Source: Piliocolobus tephrosceles (Eukaryota > Chordata > Mammalia > Primates > Cercopithecidae). Taken from it: a DNA stretch of 64,000 bases. The position numbers and the translations under genes were made by a program. The notes under the pieces were generated by a model. That model was not told the DNA's origin and searched no databases. It worked only from the letters and a program-made list of their open reading frames with translations. Positions 1 through 10,924 of this stretch are shown here, piece by piece (position 1 is the first letter of the stretch; the number at the start of each line of letters is the position of its first letter). The DNA is taken from NCBI RefSeq assembly GCF_002776525.5, contig NC_045453.1:34345333-34409332 (forward strand), given 5' to 3'.

Positions 1-75
1 GGGGAATAGATAATGTGGGAAAAACATCAGGGTAAGCCCCCAGGAATGTTCATATACACATGCGGGTATGCAATA

Positions 76-335
76 TACACACACGCATGCAGTACACACA
101 CACACATGCAGTGCACACACACGCACATGCAGTGCACACACACNNNNNNNNNNCACACACACATGCAGTGCACACACACGCACATGCAGTGCACACACAC
201 ACACGCAGTGCACACACACGCACATGCAGTGCACACACACACATGCAGTGCACACACGCACATGCAGTACACACACACATGCAGTGCACACACACACGCA
301 GTGCACACACACGCACATAGGCACACACACATGTA
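76..335. repeat. CA-rich minisatellite (ACACAC...ATGCAGTGC units)
   Basis: Tandem units of about 18-22 bases, each a short CA run followed by ATGCAGTG or ACGCAGTG, repeat about a dozen times. Open frames crossing it on both strands (Thr-His or Cys-Val repeats) are by-products of the array. It contains an assembly gap, so its true length is unknown. Confidence 0.93.
144..153. other. 10-base assembly gap (N run)
   Basis: Ten consecutive N lie within the CA-rich minisatellite. A round number inside a tandem array suggests a placeholder where the array was collapsed or unresolved. Inferred from position and length only. Confidence 0.97.
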
Positions 336-379
336 CATGAGCAGGGACATGCACTCATGCAGACACACACATGATTGAT

Positions 380-1877
380 CCTCCTTTAAAATCCACCGGG
401 AACTCCCACAGTCCCCGTGGCCAGCTCCCCGCTGAGCCTCCCCTTACCCACATCCTAGCAGAGAGCCTGGGTATTGTTTAGATGCTGTTAACTCCCAGTC
501 CAATGTGCTGATGCCATTGTTTCCTTCCCGATTAGCTTTTGTGTCCAAAGCTGAGAATACAATATTTTTAGGCCCTGGAGGAAGAATCCTGAGCCAGTGA
601 CTATCTCCGGAGTAACAGGCCTAAATGCTTCAGTCGAGGCAGAGATGCAAACTTCATTATAGTATCTGCCCTGGCGGCAGCCACGACGCCCGTCTTTGCA
701 CCTAATGAGCCTTTTTGGACAGTGATGATGATCTCCGATGAGTTATTAATACTGTGATGCAGCTTAAATCATTGCAAGAAGAGCACAGGACTCCGAATGG
801 GAACCTATCTGGCAGTGGAAGAAATGCTTCGCTGGACGCTCCTTTCAGTATATTCCCAGGCGAGAGGCCAGCCGAGATGAGATTTGCTTTTAGGGTATTT
901 TCAGCATTTCAAGTCTTGTAGAAATCATCTCCCCACCTCTTGGGTCAAAAGGGAGGGCAGGGAAGCAAGGGGTGCCCTGGCTTGGGAGGCGTCTCCGTGT
1001 TTGACGTTTGTTCTTACTGACGCGCTCCTTCCTGCACAGATTTGAGAGCACACGTATACATGCATCCCTCTAACACACCGACACGTGTAGATTTGTTTTT
1101 ACTGTCATTTCTTGGACAAGTCATTTGATAAATGGGCCATTCTTCCATCCAGCAGCTTGCACTAATGGTCTAATTAGAAGCTCCTGGTGAACGTTGCTAT
1201 GGGCGTCACTTCAGGAGAAATGGAAATAGGCCAGGGACCCTGGTATAATTTGAGGAAATGGCTATGGGAAGAGAGAGCCCTCCTTTCCATGAAACAGTAA
1301 GCATATTGCCATGAGAAGCTGTGACTTATGGTGTAGAATTCCGGTTTTGCACATGAGTGAAGGTCCTTGCAACATCTAGAATCTGGATCCTTGTACAGAA
1401 AGGGCAAATTTTTGTTCCCAGTAGTGGTCAAAGCTGTGGAGAAAAAAAAACAGGAAACCAGGTAGAGAGTGATAAGCTGGTAAGTCAAGGTCCTCGGCAT
1501 GATTTGCCCCGGGGATGAGGAGGCCCTGGGTGGATGGGCTGTGGAGTCAAACCTCCGGGCAATGCTGGGCAATGGCGTTCTGCTGGCTCTGAGGACACGT
1601 GGGCCCAGGGTGCCTTGGAACCAGGGCTGCCCGTGCAGGTGATGGGCATGGCAGAGTCCTGAGGCCGGGCTGAACGGCAAAGAGTGGTGGCCAGGGTTTG
1701 CAGGGCACCTCCCTCTGTGGCTCATTGTCCACGCAGCCGATGCAGATTGAAGGTGGCCAAGCAGACAGAGAATGGTGGAGAGACGGCCATTCCGATAAGC
1801 ACCACCTCTATTTGCCGGGCTCACTACCAGGTGGTCTGCATGCCGCCATTCCTTCCACAGCACGGGGGAGAGCTGCT
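380..1877. other. Unique sequence, partly conserved-looking
   Basis: No repeat or exon recognised. From about 530 to 960 the sequence has mixed composition with homeodomain-like ATTAAT/TAAT cores, few CpG and no long homopolymers, the texture of a conserved noncoding element. A reverse-strand open frame of 229 codons (1174-1863) shows no domain, signal or repeat and I treat it as chance. Conservation is unproven. Confidence 0.4.
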
Positions 1878-2022
1878 GTGATCACCCATCCTACAGACAA
1901 GGGCACTGAGGCACTGAATGACTTCCCCAGGATCACGCAGCAGGTCAAGTAGGGGAGCTGGGATTCGAACCCAGACCCAGGCTGACTCCAGAGCTCACCT
2001 CTGTCGCAAAGTCTGACAGCCT
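1878..2022 (-). mobile_element. MIR SINE fragment
   Basis: The stretch contains the antisense MIR landmarks in order: CAGACAAGGGCACTGAGGC, GATCACGCAGCAGGTCA and GGGATTCGAACCCAG. The last is the tRNA-derived B-box region read in reverse. MIR is an ancient tRNA-derived SINE; this copy is diverged and lacks one end. Confidence 0.88.
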
Positions 2023-4984
2023 CTCAGCTAAAATAGGGCCCACAAGCCCCCACAAGTGCCCTGTCCTATGAACACAGGGGTGCCTCTCCCTCTCCCAGTT
2101 CCTCTGCATATCTGAATGATTGCTGTTGGCAAAGGGGCCAGACCCCCAGGAAGTGGGCAGATTTGCTGCCTCCTGGTGTGGCCTCGGTGGCTTATCCTGC
2201 GAAGTGCAGCTGCCGTTCCTCAGTTGTGTAGATTGGAGGGCTCCTTGGCTGCCCTGGCTGTGTCATGCACATGTCTGCTCAGGGCCAGTGACATTTTGGG
2301 ATCCGAAAGTTTTAAGCGGAAAGAAAACAAATTTCTGATTTGCCTGAGGTTAAATGACTCTGTGTGGCCTTGCCTGAAGGTCCCTTGTGGGATGGATAGT
2401 GCAGGACACTGTCCCCTCCAGACCGGCTCCAGGCTCCCCCCAGGATGTCCTGGTGAGCCCAGGGTGGCCAGAAATGATTTCTCCGACTGGCCTGCAGGAA
2501 ACTGAGTCAAAGGTCTGCTGAGTAGCTTGGGACAGGGCTGAGGAGAGATGGAGCCGCTGGCGGTTCTGTGGTGGGTGACAGTGATGTGTCCATATCTTGC
2601 TCTGTTAACATTTACAACCTCGTGACAACACCATCACCGTTCTAACCTGCCTTTGCCACACAGACCTGAAACCCAGGCGCCAACCTGAATATACAAGTTG
2701 GATGAAAAAACAAACATACCCCTCAACGTAGGACCAGATAGATTTTTAATCTGTGCACATGTAAAGGTGGATTTTTCCCTAGCCCCGGGGTGTACTCACT
2801 GAGATGTTTTCCTTGCTAATATTTGTTTGCTTTTTTCCTTTCATAAAAACACTACATAATACCATGACCTTCTGAAATGCAAATGGATTTTTTTTTATTT
2901 CAAAAAGCCTTTTTATTCCACTTAAGATGAGAAGGTCCTATTTGGAAAACACATTTGATGTCTCATACCCATTATTTATGATTTTCTCATAAATTATTTT
3001 TCTTATAGACTTTTTAAAAAATGGAAAACCCAACACATTAGTGCAGAAAGAGGGAACATGAGGCTGAAATGGTTGGCAGCTGCAAAACAGGCAATGATGT
3101 AATAAGATTGGGGGGAAAAAAGCATCTCTTTTTAAGGAGTTTTCCGACACCTGCGTGGACTCGCGATAGCATCTGAGAGGCCCCAGGTGAAGAGGAATCA
3201 GCATCATCAAGCTGGGGCCAAAGACCCACAACCCACTGGGGCCAAGGTTCTCTTTACCTGGGTCAGGCTGCCCTCACAGACTGGTCCAGCTCCTGCCCAA
3301 GTTGTCACTGGGTAATGCAAAGGTTGCCTTGGGAAGGTTTCTGCAGGGATAGGAAGTGACCATCCTTGGTAGGCAAAGACAGAAGGGAGGCTGGTTTGAT
3401 GCTTTTGTTGTATGGACAGTTTGGAACCTGAGCCTACCAGGCTCTGCCCATGTCTCACAGGGCGGGGTCTCCTACTCTTTCAACCCCAACACTTGGGTCT
3501 ACACCTGAGGCTTCCTCCTTTCCTCTCCCTCATCCACATTCCTAGAACCCTGCCCTTGTTAGATTTCACACTCCACCAGTTTACAACTGAGCCTGTTCCC
3601 TCTCTGTGACTCCCCCTTCCATCTTTCTCCCCTCACCCCCAGCCCCCAGCGTGCGTCCTGTGTTTCTGGGCAGATCCTGGGCTGCAGGACGAGGTGAAGC
3701 CACACCCGCCGCCGGGTTCTAGCCTGGATGTGTCTGCTTGTCATGACGCTTGATTAACCAGTCCAACCAGCATGTGTAATTTGGCTGAGAGCAATTTTAT
3801 TTCTAAGCCACACAGGTTGGCAGGGAGATATCTAGATGTTATCTAGAAAGTGTTAATAAATGTACCAAATGGGTCCAGTCAAAGAGAAGTTGCGGCTACC
3901 ATTCTGAGAACAAAGGAGAAGAGTCTACAAAGAGACAGCCCACAAAGCATCCTTGTCCAAGTGGAACTGCTATGACCCCAGCACGTGTCCAGCAGCAGCT
4001 GGCCCTGCAGCCTAGAGTCGTTAGGACCCTGGACAGTTCTCCAGGTCTGCAGGACTCATGCCTGGTGATGGATGACTGCCCCACTGGGCATTTAGGACTG
4101 CACTTGTTCTTTCTACTTGATCCTCTCAACTTTGCTTTATGGCATAGGAGTGCTCAATGCAGCTAAGAACGTGGTCCACCACAGCTCACACTGCTCCCCT
4201 GATTTTGTTCAGAAAGTTCTGCGTGATGGACGCTCTGCTCTCCTGGTCACTGACCCACCACCTGCACTTCCTCATTGCTCTGTGGCTGTGGCTGGTGGTG
4301 GTGGTCGGCAGGCTGCAGGCGTCACTACCACGGGTATCTGGAGGTATTTGCCAATGAAGCTGTCATGTGATCAGCCAAACACAGGGTGGTGAGCATGACC
4401 TCCTAGATCACAGAGCAGATGTCCACCTTCCGTATGCAAAGCCAGGCTGGCAGCTGGGGCTTTGGCCAACACTGCTGCATTTGCTCTGTGGCACCTGCAT
4501 CAAGACCAGCCCATCAAGGCCAGGCTGTACAGACTCACGTCTCCGGGAGGGCTGGTGGGGAAGACCCTAACTCAGTGCCCAACTCCTCCATCTTTTGCTG
4601 AATCACAGACCAGTTTTCCTTCTCAGGTTTTGGGGCTACAGGAACCCCCTCAAGCATCATGTGTTTAGGGCATATGAATGTGGCATAACATTCGTCCAAT
4701 CAAGCCATTATAGGAAGGACATCTCAGTATGTCTCTCTCAATCATCGTTGTAAAACCAAACACATGAACATGTTCCAGTTGCTTGTGATGGGATCACTGG
4801 TGCGTGCTGATGTGATGGCTGGAAAATGAGCCACGGAGAGGACTTCATTTTTCCTGTTGGAGAATCCCCTCCAGTTTCTGCTCCACCGGGTGGCCTTTGC
4901 TCGGTGCTTTTCCTGTGATTTTGTGACAAGCGCTGGCCTCGTGCAATGCAGTGGCCTCTGTCCAGGGCTGCCTAGATCTGCAGA
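2023..4984. other. Unique intergenic sequence
   Basis: About 3 kb with no recognised repeat. 2740-3060 and 3740-3890 are AT-rich with TTAATAAA/TAAT-type words and could be regulatory. 3960-4960 is balanced in composition and carries several overlapping open frames of 60-138 codons on both strands. I translated these and recognised no protein family, so an old gene fossil is possible but unsupported. Confidence 0.4.
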
Positions 4985-5025
4985 GGGTTTTTTTTTTCTG
5001 TCTAGTGTTTGTTTGTTTGTTTGTT
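4985..5025. repeat. T-run and (GTTT)n simple repeat
   Basis: A run of T at 4988-4998 is followed a few bases later by five GTTT units. It could be the residual tail of a reverse-strand retroelement, but no element body is recognisable to its right. Confidence 0.8.
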
Positions 5026-5379
5026 GAGTACTTTTGGCAGCTCCTTCCCAAGTTGAAACAAATTCCAAAAGAAGTGCCCTAGGGTGACCCTCCCCTGAGG
5101 GAGGGACCTCTTGGAGAGAAGGTGGAGACCCAGCACCCGGACACGCAGCAAGTTCCACAGGGGAATTCCAGGAGATGCCACGTGCTCCTCATTCTCTGTC
5201 GGCTGAGCCTGAACCAGGCAGCGGGCGGCCACGCTTGGTCACCTCGTATCTTCCCTAATCCAGTGGGCGTGCGTGGCCTGTCTTTACAGTAGCTCTGCAC
5301 GTGTGTGTCTCAGCATGCACTTGATTGCCATTTGAGTGACCTAGTCTGCGAATTCTTCACTCACATCCTTTGGCATTTA

Positions 5380-6245
5380 AAATTTGTTTTTCCTGTGTTT
5401 TTCTTCTATTTTTTCTTTCCATTAATATATTAGTTGTACATATGATACATGTGTACAGTGTGCTGTGATGAAACCAGGACCATCGGGGTATCCATCACCT
5501 CCAACATTTATCTTTTCTTAGCGTTGGGAACACTATAATTCCTTCTGGCTATTTTGAAATGTACAATAAATGATGGGTAACTATAATAACCCTACTATAC
5601 TGTCAAACACTGAACCTATTCTTTTTATCTCACTTGATGTTTGTACCCATGAACCAACCTCTCTTTATCCTTCTCAACCCCACAGACACACCCCACTTTC
5701 CCAGGGTCTGGCATCCACCATTCGACCCTCTGCCTCCATGAGGTCCATCATTTTAGCTCCTACATGGGACTGACAATGTGCGGTGTCTGTCTTTCAGTGT
5801 TTGGCTTATGTTACATAACATGACCTCCAGTTCCATCCATGTTGCTGCAAATGACAGAATTTCATTCTTTTTTATGGCTGAATAGTATTCCACTGTGTAC
5901 ATGAACTACCTTGTCTTTATCTATTTGTCCACTGATGGACACTGAGGTTGATTCCATCTCTTAGCTATTACAAATGCAGCTGCAAAAACCTTCAGAGTGT
6001 AGCTATCTCTTCGAGACACCTGCTTTCCTTCCTTTAGGATGAGTGCCCAGCAGTGGGGTTGCTGGGTCATAGAGCATTTCCATTTGTAGACTCTAAGGAG
6101 CCTCCAGGCTGTTCTCGAGGTGGTGGTCCTACCTCACATTTCCCACAGCAGCATACAAGGGCACCCCTTTCCCTGCCTTCTTGCTGGCAGGATTTTTTCC
6201 ATTGGGTGAGGTTGTATTTTCCCAAGTGTTCTTGATGCCTGTGGA
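5380..6245 (-). mobile_element. L1 (L1M-type) 3' region, antisense
   Basis: The stretch follows the antisense 3'-UTR of older LINE-1 elements: CATCACCTCCAACATTTATC, then CCTCCAGTTCCATCCATGTT, then GCTGAATAGTATTCCACTGT, then TGATGGACACTGAGGTTGAT, then CAGTGGGGTTGCTGGGTCAT. The T-rich left edge is the element's 3' end. It is 5'-truncated with no intact ORF2. Family assignment is firm; the subfamily is not. Confidence 0.88.
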
Positions 6246-6708
6246 CATGTGACAGTGTCCGTGTTGAGGGATTAGGGTTTGTTTTAGCCTTTGCAGTCAG
6301 GTTTGCTTGTGCCTGTCCTTCAGATTCGAATCCATTTTCTGAGCCTGTGACTCCTGCAGCCATCTCAGCACTAGAGGATGCTGTAAGTCCAGGCTGGCTG
6401 TGAGGCTCTCAAGGGCTCCAGAGTGGACCTGCAGAAGATGCAGTGAAGGTGGTGGGGCTGTGTGGAAATGCTGGTCAGGGCTCAGAATCCAGAAGACCGT
6501 CTGGTGGCCCAGATGGCCATGCCTCCCAGCAGGTCTCTGCACAGGCACAATGGATCCCTGCCTGCAGCAAGAGGGGCTGCAGCTGAGACTGGGCCCCCTC
6601 AGGCTCTGCGGTGGGGTGGAGGCTAGAGAGCCTGGTCTCACTGGCTCAGAGGGTGCTCGTCTCCCAGCAGGTTGGTATAGTTCCCCAGCTGCAGTGAGTG
6701 GGGAAGGA
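6246..6708. other. Unassigned sequence between L1 and LTR fragments
   Basis: No repeat or exon recognised. The start may include a few diverged L1 bases. A 129-codon forward open frame beginning at 6400 has no recognisable features. Confidence 0.35.
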
Positions 6709-6949
6709 GCTTTCAGCCCCAGCCCCAGCCCCTTTCCTTCCTCTCCCTGGGGATCAGAGGATGGGTCAAAAACTTCCCATAATCTCTAGGTCTTTCTGGT
6801 GACCAGTCCCATCTGAGAATATACAGGGGTCCACTCTAAGTCACCTCATTAGCATAAACTCATAAGCATAGAGACGCTCCTAACACTTGCAAAATCCCAG
6901 GGCTCTGGGAGCTCTGAGCCAGGAACCTGGACAAAGATCAAGTCAATCC
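6709..6949 (-). mobile_element. ERVL-type LTR fragment, inverted arm 1
   Basis: The reverse complement matches 9575-9810 at roughly nine bases in ten over about 240 bases, sharing GGTTCCTGGCTCAGAGCTCC, ATGCTTATGAGTTTATGCTA and TATTCTCAGATGGGACTGGT. The match ends abruptly at AGCTTTCAGCCCC on the left and at TCAATC on the right. Identity as LTR rests on the longer partner copy, which ends next to a tRNA-Leu-like primer-binding motif. The family may be MER21-like, which is not certain. Confidence 0.75.
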
Positions 6950-7589
6950 CTGAGGATCTGCTACGGGATGAGGTTGGTGATCCCAGATTGCTGAGCCTGA
7001 CAGAGAGGCTCAGACTCCAGCCTGTGGGATGTGGTCTCCCTCTGGGTCCCTGTGTGAGCAGCTCTTAGCTGGGACCTCACCTGAGTGGGGCTGGAGCAGC
7101 ACCTCTGGACCACATTTGGGTTCACCGCCAAGACCCATGTCAGCGGTCACAAGAGCTTTTGCGCCAACCCACTAGCATGTGCAATTCCTCCTGGACTTCT
7201 TGGCAAATGTCTTGGTTGCACGCTCAGGCCAAATGGGGCTGTAGCCAAGTCGCTTGGGGGACAGGGCCGTTCCCAGGCTTGAACCTGGAAGCAAGCTCAG
7301 TGGGGCGGATCACACACCTGGGTGTGGGTCTGAGCTCTCACAATGACCTTCCCACGTCTTGGGCTCCACCAGAGCTTCACGAACTCCTGCCTGAATCTGG
7401 AGGTTCTTGCAGAGAGACTTATGACTTTGGATGGGTGAAAACTTCTTGTTGTGTGGGGGGATATGGGCGAGTCACCTTCTGTGTCACCATCCTGGTCATC
7501 TTCAGCTCATGCATTTTTCTTGTGGTTTTGCAAAGCTTTCTTCGATATTACACAATTGTTGATTTTGCCAGATAGCAAGTCTCCAGTCT
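6950..7589. other. Unassigned sequence
   Basis: No confident repeat. The stretch around 7400-7500 (repeated CTTCTTG and CATCCTGGTCATC words) is LTR-like in texture, but I could not place it in a family. Open frames here lack recognisable features. Confidence 0.3.
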
Positions 7590-7900
7590 AGTACAATTAC
7601 AGAATTTTAAAAATTGTTTCGAGTCATTAAAATGTGCATATTTTCAAGTACTTGTGATAATTTAATATACTCATATAATTTGTAAAGATGAAATCAGTAT
7701 AATTTGGATATCCCATCACCTTAAATATTTATCATTTCTTTATGCTGGAAACATTCAAATTACTCTCTTTTAGCTACTTCAAAATATACAATAGATCATT
7801 ATAACCTGTAGTTACCCTGCTGACCTGTCAAACACTAGGTCTTATTTCTTCTGTCAAACTGTATGTTTGTAACCAATAATCAACCTCTCTTGCTGGTACT
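7590..7900 (-). mobile_element. L1 (L1M-type) 3'-UTR fragment, antisense
   Basis: Parallel to the 5.4-5.7 kb element: CCCATCACCTTAAATATTTA, TTTAGCTACTTCAAAATATA, a TCAAACACTAGG segment and CCAATAATCAACCTCTCTTG in the same order. It is AT-rich and truncated after about 310 bases. It lies in the same orientation as the upstream L1 and may be a piece of the same subfamily. Confidence 0.78.
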
Positions 7901-9574
7901 TTTGTCTATTTTTGAGGCCTGACGTATTTTGGGTGGACTTGCCTTTTTCTCATAATAGGATGCTGTGGGTATTTCTCCTTGTCAGCAGCTATGCCTCTCA
8001 TCTCATGTTAATGAGGGTGCCATATGTATGCTGTTGTTGGACTCACACTTACCCAACCAGGGACAGCTGTGCACATGGTCACTTTTCCATCACACCTGAC
8101 TTTGCCATAGGATATGTTAAGACCATCCTTCCCACTCAGGCCCAGAGTGGGGATGTAACCATGGCCAATTATGGACTTTCCCAAACGAAAAGTCCTTCAT
8201 TCCGACGTTACAGCTTAGACTCTAGGGTCTAATTTAAGGACTCTCTCCCTAGCTGCTGAGTTGAAAACAGCCTCCTAGTTTCTCCTAATGTGACGGTTTT
8301 ACATGCTGCATTTAGGCCTGTCACCCACAGGGCTTTGCTTTGGCATTTGGTGTAAGGTAGGGATTGCACACCTCTGCATTCTCCTCATTGGTCTCTTTGG
8401 TCTTTGGTCATTTCTCTGCCTGATTTCTACTACAGGGAACTCAGCTTCTCAGGGGCATTCTTCCATCATCTCTGTGTTGTGTACAAAGCAGAAAATGACC
8501 ATGAACAGCCAGCCACACCTCCAGGAGGGTGGATAAAGGTGTGAATTAGAGGTCCCTGCTTGCCCAGGGAGACAAGCTTGGAGTGCGAGGCTTCTCCTGC
8601 CCCTGCTGAGAGTGGTGTTTGCCTCATCTCTTCATCTTTTCTCACTTTCACGAGTTTCCTCAGAAAAAAACAGGAGCTTTTCTTCTTCTCCTGTCCCTCT
8701 TCATTTCACACTCTCTGTCCCCTTGACAGCCCCTAGTCTTTAACCAAGTGCTTCAGAAAACAAACACACTTTAAAGTCATTTAAAGGCCAGAGAGACACA
8801 GCTGCTGTCTTCCAGGCAGAGCAGGCTGGGAGGCTTCATTCTGAGTTTCCGAAGTAGCTCATTTCCAAGTGGCGCAGAAGTTCTCACCAGATCTGGCCCA
8901 GGGCTATGAGCCCATGTCAGTCAGTGGAGGAACCTCAAGGGCCAGGTAACAATCTTCTCACCTCCTAATATCTCCCTAGACACATACTTGTCTCCATGTG
9001 GAGTATGCTTTTCTTCCTATCACCTCCACAGTGGTGTTAGTCATTTATAAACTGTCCATCTGTGTGCAGAATCTAGGATGTGGTACTAAAATAAAATCTG
9101 GAAAAAAAGACTTCAAAAGAAAAAAAAAAAGATCTAGTGAACTGGATACCTAAACCACTAGGGAAATAATTAATTTCAAGAAGGTAAAAGAAGGAGAGGG
9201 ACAACTTGGATGTGGGGAAGTCATTGGCTGTGTCTCCCTTCACTGCTTTCTACTTGAGCCCTTGAATTTGATTCTCGAGCTGGGCATGCAGTCCACAGCT
9301 CTTTGTGGAGCCATCGGCTCTACAGACTTCTTGCTCTTTGGAGCTTGTTTCCAACATCCTGAAGCTCAAATTAGAAGGCCTTTGGGGAGGAGCTTGTTTG
9401 TTTCCCCACAGTGGTTGCTGGCACTTGATTTTCCAAATGCAGCTTAAATGTTTGCACGTCTTGGGTTCCTTGCAGTTGCCAACATGACTAAGTCTCTGGT
9501 GCAGATGTTCCTCCTGCAGAGGCAGGCAGGTATATGAGAGGAGAGTTGGCAGGGATGGATGTGTGGTGGAATGA
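7901..9574. other. Unassigned sequence between L1 and LTR
   Basis: 8310-8375 (TTTAGGCCTGTCACCC ... GTGTAAGGTAGGGATTG) resembles a reverse-strand L1 ORF2 segment but is too diverged to be sure. A short A-rich patch lies at 9099-9132. Otherwise I see no repeat, exon or RNA gene. Material at 9240-9560 could belong to the LTR element that follows. Confidence 0.35.
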
Positions 9575-10182
9575 GAGATTGATTTGGTCTTTGTCCAGGT
9601 TCCTGGCTCAGAGCTCCCAGAGCCCTGGGATTTCACAAGTGTTAGGAGTATCTCTATGCTTATGAGTTTATGCTAATGAGGTGACTTAGAATGGACCCCT
9701 GTATATTCTCAGATGGGACTGGTCACCAGAAAGACCTCGAGATTATGGGAACTTTTTGCCCCACCCTCTGACCCCAGGAAGAAGAAAGAAAGGGGCTGGG
9801 ACTGAAAGCTGAACCCTGTGAAAACCCCAGAACAGGAAGACTCAGAGCTTCCAGGCTGGTGAGCACATCAGGGGCAGGAGGGCAGGCACCTGGAGGGCAG
9901 GGAAGCTCCCGCGCCTCCACACCTTTCCCCTCTCCATTTGTATGTTCAGTAAACTTAAGCAAATTGTGTTCTGGGTGCCATTCTAGCAATGGACTGAGCC
10001 TGAGGAGGGAGTCCTGGGAACCGACAGTCAGAAGCACAGGTGGCCGGTGCGTGGGACTGACCTGCAGTGGGGGTTGTGTAGTGGGACTTAGTCCTTATCT
10101 GTGGGGTCTTTGGGCAATTAGTGTCAGAACTGAATTGAATTCTGGACACCGAGTTTGGGTGTTGAAGAATTGGAGAATTGAT
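9575..10182 (+). mobile_element. ERVL-type LTR, inverted arm 2 and downstream part
   Basis: The first 236 bases pair with the inverted copy at 6709-6949. The rest follows an ERVL LTR pattern I recognise: a GAGCTTCCAGGCTGGTGAGC segment, GTCAGAAGCACAGGTGGCC, GTCCTTATCTGTGGGGTC, AGTGTCAGAACTGAATTG and a GGACACC...TTGGGTGTTGAAGAATTG end. It terminates directly before TGGTGTCAGA. The subfamily is uncertain (possibly MER21-like). The element is fossil; no retroviral coding frame follows. Confidence 0.75.
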
Positions 10183-10192
10183 TGGTGTCAGA
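10183..10192 (+). other. Probable tRNA-Leu-type primer-binding site remnant
   Basis: TGGTGTCAGA is the start of the ERVL primer-binding site, complementary to the 3' end of tRNA-Leu. It sits immediately after the LTR end. Only about ten bases match before the sequence drifts, so this is a remnant. Confidence 0.55.
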
Positions 10193-10603
10193 CAAAACAC
10201 CCCAGGGAATGTGAGAAAAAAGCAAGGGAAAAAGAAAAGTCGCTTGTTTTTGTAGGTGGCCAGAGCTGAACCCATTTCTCAAAATTCAGTGAGGGGGTGA
10301 CTCACTAATGGGGGCCTGCTCTTCAAGCTCCCTGAGGATGGGGACGAGGGCTACCTGCTCAGACAGGCAGTGGGACAGCCTCCCAGCACCGACTTTCTCC
10401 CAGCACTAACTCCCAGCCCAGCCTCCCAGCACTGCGAGAGCTGCTTCAGCCCTGCTGTCCAGGTTTCATGTGAAAACAGTGAATCCCAGCTACTCCAGAG
10501 CACCAGAAACCAGGTGGACCCTGACTTCCAGTGGAAGAGGCCTCTGCTGGGAGACGACTCTTTTGGACGTGTTGGAATTCTCTGCATTAGAAATGTGTTC
10601 ATA
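10193..10603. other. Possible ERV internal remnant, then unique sequence
   Basis: The A/G-rich start (ACCCCAGGGAATGTGAG, then lysine-rich codons) could be the beginning of the ERVL internal region. Nothing retroviral is recognisable further on. No exon seen. Confidence 0.3.
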
Positions 10604-10924
10604 CATTTTGCTTTTTTTCTGATTTTTATGACGTGAGACAGAGTCTCACTCTGTCACCCAGGCTGGAGTGCAGTGGTACAATCTCAGCCCACTGCAGCCT
10701 CCACCTCCTGGGTTCAAGCAATTCTCCTGTCTCTGCCTCCCAAGTATCTGGGATTACAGGTGTGCACTACCACACCCAGCTAATTTTTGTATTATTAGCA
10801 GAGATGTGGTTTCACGATGTTGGCCAGACTGGTCTTGAACTCCTGACCTCAGATGACCCGCCCGCCTCAGCCTCCCAAAGTGCTGGGATGACAGGCATGA
10901 GCCCCTGTGCCTGGCCCATTTTGC
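10604..10924 (-). mobile_element. AluS element with target-site duplication
   Basis: A full-length Alu in reverse orientation occupies about 10612-10916: GAGACAGAGTCTCACTCTGT, the left and right arms, and TGGCC at its 5' end. Left-arm variants (CAAGCAATTCTCCTG, CTGACCTCAGATGA) are of AluS type. It is flanked by CATTTTGC at 10604-10611 and 10917-10924, the target-site duplication. The open frame across it is a typical reverse-Alu by-product. Confidence 0.96.

Noticed and set aside
76..335. Regular repeats that might suggest a CRISPR array
   Set aside because: Units are contiguous CA-rich minisatellite repeats without spacers, in a primate nuclear sequence.
1878..2022. GGGATTCGAACCC resembling a tRNA T-loop
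   Set aside because: It is the tRNA-derived part of a MIR SINE; no cloverleaf can be completed.
3960..4960. Possible processed pseudogene
   Set aside because: Balanced composition and several frames prompted a check, but translations on both strands matched no family I know and there is no convincing poly-A tail or flanking duplication.
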